Below, piece after piece: positions 1 through 4,136 of a DNA stretch of 5,375 nucleotides. Source of the DNA: Bacillota bacterium (GTDB lineage Bacteria > Bacillota > Clostridia > Acetivibrionales > DTU013). Every line of letters begins with the position of its first letter. Position 1 is the first letter of the stretch. The position numbers and the translations under genes were made by a program. The notes under the pieces are model-generated. The model searched no databases and was not told where the DNA came from. It saw only the letters and a list, made by a program, of their open reading frames with translations. Location of the stretch: assembly GCA_023435925.1 (NCBI GenBank), contig JAEZLF010000244.1:1-5375 (forward strand), in the 5' to 3' direction.

Positions 1-9
1 ACAACCTTA

Positions 10-1032
10 CTAGACAATGATCTCATCACCTCCGCCTCTGGAAATGACAATTTCTCCGGCATCCTCCAGCTTTCTGATAATATTGACTATCTTCTGCTGC
101 GCTTCTTCAACGTCCTTAAGCCGCACAGGCCCCATAAATTCTATGTCTTCTCTGATCATTTCCGTCAGTCTCTTGGACATGTTTGAGAAAATGATCTTCT
201 GGACTTCTTCCGTTGCACCCTTCAAAGCAATTGCCAATTGATTGTTCTCCACGTCTCTGAGGAATCTCTGTATAGCACGGTTGTCCAATGTCAGTATATC
301 TTCGAATACAAACATTCTCTTTCTGATTTCTTCTGCCAGATCCGTGTCTTCGATCTCCAGTGTTTCCATGATGTACTTTTCTGTGCCCCTATCGACAGTG
401 TTGAGAATGTTGACAATCGCCTGAACTCCTCCGGCTGCTGTAAAGTCTTCTGTAACAAGGGATGAAAGATTCTTCTCCAGAATCCTTTCCACTTCTTTGA
501 TTACTTCAGGAGAAGTTCTGTCCATCGTTGCAATCCGCCGTGCTACATCCGCCTGCTTGTCCTGAGGCAGAGCCGCCATAACAACAGAAGCTTGCTGAGG
601 CTTGAGATAAGCCAGTATCAGTGCTATTGTCTGGGGATGCTCCTTTTGAATAAAGTTTAAAAGCTGTGATGGATCTGCTTTTCTGACAAATTCAAATGGC
701 CTGACCTGCAAAGAAACGGTAAGCTTATTGATCACATCCAGAGCCTTTTGAGTACCAAGAGCTTTTTCCAGGATTTCTTTTGCATATCCGATACCACCCT
801 CGGCGATATACTCTTGAGCAAGGCATATCTGATAAAACTCCTCCAATACCCTTTCTTTTTCTTCGGGAGTTACCGTTCTGATATTCGCAATTTCAAGAGT
901 TAGCTGTTCAATCTCATCTTCCTTCAGATGTTTAAAGATCTCTGCAGACTTTTCGGGACCTATTGAAATTAACAGCATCGCAGCCTTTTCGCGGCCTGTA
1001 CGATCCGATTTAGTACCTATTGACCTCGCCAT
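10..1032 (-). CDS. fliG: Flagellar motor switch protein FliG
   Basis: FliG is the rotor protein of the flagellar C-ring. It sits on the cytoplasmic face of the MS ring, binds the FliF tail through its N-terminal domain, and meets the stator (MotA) through its C-terminal domain to generate torque. The 340-residue product matches the usual family length (about 340). The middle domain has the EHPQ motif at residues 131-134, a Gly-Gly at 201-202, and the MFVF hinge (MFxF family motif) at 240-243. The charged residues used for torque in E. coli all have counterparts: K271 (in LKGA), R288, E295/D296 and R304 (in GPVR). I chose the ATG at 1032, not the in-frame ATG at 1059, because an AGGAGAGG site lies 8 bases before 1032 while the upstream ATG has no binding site and overlaps fliF. 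It lies 14 bases after the fliF stop. Only nine bases follow its stop before the window ends. Confidence 0.97.
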   Translation of the reverse strand: MARSIGTKSDRTGREKAAMLLISIGPEKSAEIFKHLKEDEIEQLTLEIANIRTVTPEEKERVLEEFYQICLAQEYIAEGGIGYAKEILEKALGTQKALDVINKLTVSLQVRPFEFVRKADPSQLLNFIQKEHPQTIALILAYLKPQQASVVMAALPQDKQADVARRIATMDRTSPEVIKEVERILEKNLSSLVTEDFTAAGGVQAIVNILNTVDRGTEKYIMETLEIEDTDLAEEIRKRMFVFEDILTLDNRAIQRFLRDVENNQLAIALKGATEEVQKIIFSNMSKRLTEMIREDIEFMGPVRLKDVEEAQQKIVNIIRKLEDAGEIVISRGGGDEIIV

Positions 1033-1040
1033 AAAAGTTA

Positions 1041-1048
1041 CCTCTCCT
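1041..1048 (-). promoter_or_regulatory. Ribosome binding site that sets the fliG start
   Basis: On the minus strand this reads AGGAGAGG, 8 bases before the ATG at 1032. Its first bases come from the fliF TAG stop codon (1047-1049), so termination of fliF and initiation of fliG share bases, which suggests translational coupling. It supports the 340-residue FliG over a version nine residues longer. Confidence 0.85.
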
Positions 1049-2627
1049 AGCCGTCCCATTCATCGGAAAGCCAATTTCTCAAAAGTTGTGCAACCGCATC
1101 TGGTTTCTGTTTTACAAATTTATCGATTTGTTTCTTTATTTCTGATCTTTCTTCCAGCTCAATATCCGGTAAAGGATCCTCATGCTCCGGGACAACAAAC
1201 TTCGGCCCTCCTGCCATCGCAGGCTGTAATTCATCCTGCTGCGGCACTTTCTTTCTGGGTAAACCGACAATCAGCATACCAATGATCAGCAGCAGCATGA
1301 GTACAAAGAAGCCATAATCCGATATCAGTTGTCTGATCCTTTCACTCGTAGTAATTTCTACCTCTTCCGGTTGTGCCAGCTTCAGCTTGTTTACAGAAAT
1401 GTTGTTAACAGGCACACCGGTGGCTGTACTGGCAGCTACCTTTATTTCATTAATAAATTCATCTCCCAGCTTTGAATCGTCTGCGACCTTTTTACCATAC
1501 CATAATGAAATGGCAATTCCCGATTCCTCCGGTATGAGCTTTCCAGTTGCTTTTTCCCGCTCCCTCAGAGTCTCGTCGTAGCCAAAATTCGTTTCCTCCT
1601 GCTTGTTGGAGTAGTCGGAATTAGCCTCGTTTCCGATCTGATAGGAGGGTGCGTTGGCTTCACCGGGATTTGTTTGCAACCCCGGTTCTCCTGAGGCCGA
1701 TCCGTTCTTGACTTTCTCTTCACTGATCTTGCTGCTTATGACAGCTCCGCCATCCATTCCCTGAGGATTCGTTATGGATTTGATCTGAGCCTTATCTTTA
1801 TCAAAGTCGAGTGTTACATTGGCAACAACACGAAGAGTATCAAAATTATCAAACTGTCCAACACTAAAATAATTCAGAACCTTCTGCTCCAGCTCCGCTT
1901 CTCTTTTCTGCCGAAGCTCCTCCTGACTGTTTACAGCATTGATGGAATCATCCCCTGTATTTGCGTTCAGAATATTGCTATTATTGTCGGCTACCGTTAC
2001 ATCCTTTGGATCAAGCTTCTCAACGCTTCTTGACACAAGCATGACGATCCCTTCCACCTGAGCGGCAGTCATCTTCTGATTGGGTCTGATCATAACATAT
2101 GCAGTAGGTCTGGGCTGTTCCTGCCCTTCAATCCTGAAAATGGACGAGTCCGGTGTGGCAAGAGTTACTACAGCCTCGTCGATATTGTCGAGCATCTCAA
2201 TTTTCGCTTCAAGATCCGAAATTTGCTGCCGCTTCCAGATAACCTTTTTGTCACTTTCTGTTGTTGTAATGCCAATCTTAGATATGGCATCCTCAAATGT
2301 AAACCCCTCTTTGGGATATCCGGCCTGAGCCAGCAATATCTGCGCTTTGTTGTTGTTCTTGGAGTCTATCATGAGGCTGGTACCATTGTTCTCAGCAGAA
2401 TTCCAGATGCCGTTGTCATTAAGAATAGCTGACATTTCTCCTATTTGCTTCTGATCCGAATTCGAAAAAAGGACAATGCGCTTTGGTCTTGTGAGCATGA
2501 AAATAGATATTCCAATTGCGATAATCACAACAGCAGATGTAATATATAGACGTGTTTTTTGAGATTTTTCGAGACTTCCCCAAAATTCTTTAAGCTGATC
2601 CAGAAATTTTTTGATGAAATCTGGCAT
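1047..2627 (-). CDS. fliF: Flagellar MS-ring protein FliF
   Basis: FliF assembles into the MS ring in the cytoplasmic membrane, the base on which rod, export gate and C-ring are built. The 526-residue product fits the family (about 520-570). A short basic cytoplasmic N-terminus is followed by a first membrane helix at about residues 27-45. The extracytoplasmic ring-building domains cover about 46-435, including a low-complexity Gly/Ser/Asn-rich stretch at about 285-345 that corresponds to the variable beta-collar region. A second membrane helix lies at about 439-456. The cytoplasmic tail has a Pro/acidic linker and ends in the FliG-binding segment at about 495-526, with LLRNWL at 515-520. Start ATG at 2627 is preceded by GGTGGTGA with 4 bases between. 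It lies 44 bases after fliE and 14 bases before fliG. No frameshift or missing part is seen. Confidence 0.97.
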   Translation of the reverse strand: MPDFIKKFLDQLKEFWGSLEKSQKTRLYITSAVVIIAIGISIFMLTRPKRIVLFSNSDQKQIGEMSAILNDNGIWNSAENNGTSLMIDSKNNNKAQILLAQAGYPKEGFTFEDAISKIGITTTESDKKVIWKRQQISDLEAKIEMLDNIDEAVVTLATPDSSIFRIEGQEQPRPTAYVMIRPNQKMTAAQVEGIVMLVSRSVEKLDPKDVTVADNNSNILNANTGDDSINAVNSQEELRQKREAELEQKVLNYFSVGQFDNFDTLRVVANVTLDFDKDKAQIKSITNPQGMDGGAVISSKISEEKVKNGSASGEPGLQTNPGEANAPSYQIGNEANSDYSNKQEETNFGYDETLREREKATGKLIPEESGIAISLWYGKKVADDSKLGDEFINEIKVAASTATGVPVNNISVNKLKLAQPEEVEITTSERIRQLISDYGFFVLMLLLIIGMLIVGLPRKKVPQQDELQPAMAGGPKFVVPEHEDPLPDIELEERSEIKKQIDKFVKQKPDAVAQLLRNWLSDEWDG

Positions 2628-2631
2628 TGCT

Positions 2632-2639
2632 TCACCACC
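2632..2639 (-). promoter_or_regulatory. Ribosome binding site of fliF
   Basis: The minus strand reads GGTGGTGA, a 7 of 8 match to GGAGGTGA, ending 4 bases before the fliF ATG. It is a slightly imperfect site compared with those of flgB and flgC. Confidence 0.7.
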
Positions 2640-2671
2640 CTGTAAATGAATTTATCATTTGTAATCGACAC

Positions 2672-2986
2672 TTATATCTGCATCCTCATAATTTCTGAGT
2701 ACGCGTCTAAAATTTTATTTCTGATTTGCATTGTAAATTGAAATGCGATATCCGCTTTCTCCGCAGCAAGAGTAACCTGGGCAATATTGTCGATCTTGCC
2801 TGCTGCAAATGCGTCTGCCATCTGGTCCGATTCAATCAGCAGGCTGTTTGTGTTTTCCAGCGCCTGCTTAAAATAATCCGCAAAAGGCACCTTTACATTA
2901 TTTACAGCATCTTGCTGCTCCAATGTTTCAAAAAGTGAACGAGTAGGCGCCAGTGAACCGGGTGTTCCTATTTGATGAATGGGCAT
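2672..2986 (-). CDS. fliE: Flagellar hook-basal body protein FliE
   Basis: FliE is the small periplasm/cell-wall-side adaptor that joins the MS ring to the proximal rod and is among the first substrates of the flagellar export apparatus. The 104-residue product is the normal family size. The N-terminal part (about 1-30) is poorly conserved. The remainder is helical, with F35/Y38-F39 in the FADYFKQAL segment and the typical C-terminal signature, including KADIAFQF at 77-84 and IRNKILDAYSEIMRMQI at 88-104. I start it at the ATG at 2986, because the possible GTG at 2995 lies inside the AGGCGGTG binding site. It sits between flgC (28 bases upstream) and fliF (44 bases downstream), the standard flgB-flgC-fliE-fliF order. 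Confidence 0.95.
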   Translation of the reverse strand: MPIHQIGTPGSLAPTRSLFETLEQQDAVNNVKVPFADYFKQALENTNSLLIESDQMADAFAAGKIDNIAQVTLAAEKADIAFQFTMQIRNKILDAYSEIMRMQI

Positions 2987-2992
2987 ATCATA

Positions 2993-3000
2993 CACCGCCT
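2993..3000 (-). promoter_or_regulatory. Ribosome binding site that sets the fliE start
   Basis: The minus strand reads AGGCGGTG, a 7 of 8 match to AGGAGGTG, 6 bases before the ATG at 2986. Its final GTG is in frame and could be mistaken for a start codon at 2995, but no other binding site precedes that GTG, so the ATG is preferred. Confidence 0.8.
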
Positions 3001-3014
3001 TTTATCCTATGTAA

Positions 3015-3458
3015 TTAACTGCCTATTTCCAATGCCTTTAAAGCCATACTTTTTGTAATATTAATGGATGTGACATTGGCTTCATATGCTCTGGTAGCAG
3101 AAATCATATTGACCATTTCCGTAATAATATCAACATTCGGCATTTCTACATAACCTTCTGCATCTGCATCGGGATTGCCGGGATCATATACCCTTTTTAA
3201 CGGGCTGCCATCCTCCACGATCCTTGAAACCTTGACACCTTTACCGATATAACGTTCTCTGCTGCTGGCAGAAAGATATTCAGAAAAGGGAACCGCTTCT
3301 GATTTTTCTTCAAATATAACCAATCTCCTTCTGTAAGGAGTGCCGTTCTCGGTTCTGGTTGTATTAGCATTTGCAATATTCTGAGAAATGGTGTCCATGC
3401 GAAGTCGCTGTGCAGTCAGAGCTGAAGCTCCAATATCCAGTGCACCGAAGAAACCCAT
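3015..3458 (-). CDS. flgC: Flagellar proximal rod protein FlgC
   Basis: FlgC is one of the proximal rod proteins that pass torque from the MS ring toward the distal rod and hook; it is exported by the flagellar type III system without a cleaved signal peptide. The 147-residue product matches the family (about 135-150). The N-terminal rod/hook signature is clear at about residues 18-34, with SQNIANANTT at 25-34, followed by PYRR at 41-44. The C-terminal signature VEMPNVDIITEMVNMI at 104-119 and ATRAYEANV at 121-129 is typical of the FlgC/FlgG rod family and forms the coiled-coil half that packs with the N-terminus. It starts only 6 bases after the flgB stop, behind a GGAGGT site that overlaps that stop. 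Confidence 0.97.
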   Translation of the reverse strand: MGFFGALDIGASALTAQRLRMDTISQNIANANTTRTENGTPYRRRLVIFEEKSEAVPFSEYLSASSRERYIGKGVKVSRIVEDGSPLKRVYDPGNPDADAEGYVEMPNVDIITEMVNMISATRAYEANVTSINITKSMALKALEIGS

Positions 3459-3464
3459 TATCCA

Positions 3465-3875
3465 TTACCTCCCTTCCTTAATAGCAGATTTTAGCTTCTG
3501 ATAATTGTCATTTATACTCTGAACCAGTGTGTAATATCGGATGTCATTTTTGGCAAGTGAAGCCATCTCACTCTCAATATCCACATTATTACCATCAAGT
3601 CTTGTACTGAGATTGTCATATTCCTGTGTTACCTTAATATTGATATGATCAAGGTCGCCGCTGCTGATGGGAATATGTCTGCTGTCGGTGGTATTCCCCT
3701 TGAAACTGCTTTTATCCAGTGCATCTTCCAAATACTCTTCAAACCGTACGGTTCTTTTTTTATAGTTTGGTGTGTCAACATTTGCTATATTCTGTGCTAT
3801 AACCTCATTCCTCATCCAAGCTGCATCCAAGGATTTTTCTCGAAGATTTAAATGACTTGTCAGCTTTTCCAGCAT
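3465..3875 (-). CDS. flgB: Flagellar proximal rod protein FlgB
   Basis: FlgB forms the part of the proximal rod nearest the MS ring/FliE and is secreted through the flagellar export gate. The product has 136 residues, in the usual range (about 130-140). The N-terminal rod signature lies at about residues 22-39, with AQNIANVDTPNYK at 27-39. The C-terminal part has the family's NVDIESEMASLAKN at 97-110 and a final helix with YYTLVQSIN at 114-122. Start ATG at 3875 has a perfect AGGAGG 8 bases upstream. It is the first gene of the flagellar cluster, after a 261-base regulatory gap from trmFO. Its last codons (GAA GGG AGG TAA) also supply the flgC ribosome binding site. Confidence 0.97.
   Translation of the reverse strand: MLEKLTSHLNLREKSLDAAWMRNEVIAQNIANVDTPNYKKRTVRFEEYLEDALDKSSFKGNTTDSRHIPISSGDLDHINIKVTQEYDNLSTRLDGNNVDIESEMASLAKNDIRYYTLVQSINDNYQKLKSAIKEGR
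3467..3472 (-). promoter_or_regulatory. Ribosome binding site of flgC, inside the flgB end
   Basis: The minus strand reads GGAGGT, 8 bases before the flgC ATG. It is made from the last sense codons and the first base of the stop codon of flgB, so a ribosome finishing flgB sits on the flgC initiation region. This suggests translational coupling, sensible for two rod subunits. Confidence 0.8.
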
Positions 3876-3883
3876 TCTGCCCG

Positions 3884-3889
3884 CCTCCT
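3884..3889 (-). promoter_or_regulatory. Ribosome binding site of flgB
   Basis: A perfect AGGAGG on the minus strand, 8 bases before the flgB ATG at 3875. It fixes the start of the first flagellar gene and of the coding part of the operon. Confidence 0.85.
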
Positions 3890-3927
3890 GAATAAAGATT
3901 TACACAATAAATACTACACTCTAATCT

Positions 3928-3955
3928 ATTTCGACAATACTTACTAAAACCTTTA
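3928..3955 (-). promoter_or_regulatory. Possible sigma-D (sigma-28) promoter before flgB
   Basis: On the minus strand TAAA (3952-3955) is followed after 16 bases by GTCGAAAT (3928-3935), which matches 6 of 8 positions of the sigma-D -10 consensus GCCGATAT; the usual spacing is 15. It would start transcription some 45 bases before flgB. B. subtilis is known to have both sigma-A and sigma-D promoters ahead of its fla/che operon, so the position is reasonable. The same bases form a perfect Spo0A-box-like sequence, which is an equally good or better explanation. Confidence 0.3.
3930..3937 (-). promoter_or_regulatory. Putative Spo0A box, downstream copy
   Basis: The minus strand reads TTGTCGAA, an exact match to the 0A-box core TGTCGAA. 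It is embedded in the 11-base element TATTGTCGAAA (3929-3939), which occurs identically at 4088-4098. It lies about 55 bases before the flgB start and roughly 90 bases downstream of the predicted main promoter start. Binding here could act as a roadblock, or control a second promoter for which TTGTCG would serve as the -35. Assignment rests on the motif alone. Confidence 0.45.
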
Positions 3956-3993
3956 ATCCATTGCTAAATCTTACAGCCAAGTCTTTTAATCAC

Positions 3994-4020
3994 GGAATAG
4001 TAAGGAATACATAATATTCC
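3994..4020 (-). repeat. Phased GGAATA repeats, possible operator or 5' hairpin
   Basis: On the plus strand GGAATA occurs at 3994-3999 and 4004-4009, exactly 10 bases apart, and its reverse complement TATTCC follows at 4015-4020. The last two copies form a 6-bp inverted repeat around a 5-base loop. The cluster begins just downstream of the predicted transcription start (about 4027). It could be an operator with helical-turn spacing, or a small hairpin at the 5' end of the flgB message. The hairpin alone is short enough to occur by chance in such AT-rich sequence. Confidence 0.35.
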
Positions 4021-4033
4021 ATATGATATTTTG

Positions 4034-4062
4034 ATTCTAACATAATAAAATCAGAAATACAA
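4034..4062 (-). promoter_or_regulatory. Sigma-A-type extended -10 promoter for the flagellar operon
   Basis: On the minus strand the -10 is TAGAAT (4034-4039, 5 of 6 to TATAAT), preceded by TG at 4041-4042 with one base between, the classic extended -10. With exactly 17 bases of spacing, the -35 would be TTGTAT (4057-4062, 3 of 6), which is weak but acceptable for an extended -10 promoter. Transcription would start near 4027, giving a leader of about 150 bases before flgB. This is the best promoter-like sequence in the gap and fits the vegetative promoter that usually drives fla/che operons. Confidence 0.6.
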
Positions 4063-4077
4063 CAACATAATGTATTT
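4055..4077. repeat. Inverted repeat overlapping the promoter -35
   Basis: AAATACA (4055-4061) and TGTATTT (4071-4077) are perfect 7-bp inverted arms separated by 9 bases; the 23-bp palindromic layout covers the predicted -35 (4057-4062). The size and place suit a dimeric repressor site. No known regulator consensus is recognised with confidence; it is AT-rich, so chance cannot be excluded. Confidence 0.35.
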
Positions 4078-4088
4078 TAACTCTTTTT

Positions 4089-4096
4089 TTCGACAA
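4089..4096 (-). promoter_or_regulatory. Putative Spo0A box, upstream copy
   Basis: The minus strand again reads TTGTCGAA within an identical TATTGTCGAAA element (4088-4098). Its centre is about 65 bases upstream of the predicted transcription start near 4027, a position where an activator or a co-repressor could bind. It lies about 40 bases after the trmFO stop. The duplication of the same 11 bases around a promoter makes a functional site more likely than a single match would. Confidence 0.45.
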
Positions 4097-4136
4097 TATG
4101 TTGGAATTGTCTCGTTATAAGTAGCATGTTTCTTGT

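Larger units (their letters stand above)
3876..4136 (-). other. trmFO-flgB intergenic regulatory region and flgB leader
   Basis: A 261-base AT-rich non-coding stretch between trmFO and the flagellar operon. No convincing open reading frame was found here. I find no GC-rich hairpin followed by a T-run on the minus strand, so trmFO transcription could read through into flgB. From upstream to downstream it holds a TTGTCGAA box, an inverted repeat over a -35 element, an extended -10 promoter, phased GGAATA repeats, and a second TTGTCGAA box that overlaps a possible sigma-D promoter. If the main promoter is used, the flgB message has a leader of about 150 bases. The leader shows no c-di-GMP riboswitch core that I can recognise. 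Confidence 0.75.

Noticed and set aside
238..465. Plus-strand open frames opposite fliG, fliF, fliE and flgB (for example 17-241, 238-465, 1088-1285, 2080-2328, 2726-2938, 3645-3851).
   Set aside because: They are antisense shadows of well-supported genes, without plausible binding sites or recognisable protein features.
3895..3972. 8-bp inverted repeat AAGATTTA/TAAATCTT (3895-3902 and 3965-3972) that could close a 62-base domain just upstream of the flgB binding site.
   Set aside because: The arms are short, almost purely A/T, do not extend by even one base, and a match of this length at any distance is expected about once by chance in 261 AT-rich bases.
3876..4136. Possible c-di-GMP riboswitch in the flgB leader, as found before flagellar operons in some Clostridia.
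   Set aside because: No recognisable conserved core, no two GC-rich stems with a tetraloop and receptor, and no terminator hairpin; the region is AT-rich and weakly structured.
4100..4136. Search for a rho-independent terminator after trmFO.
   Set aside because: No GC-rich stem followed by a T-run on the minus strand; the T-run at 4084-4090 lies on the plus strand and no gene there would need it.
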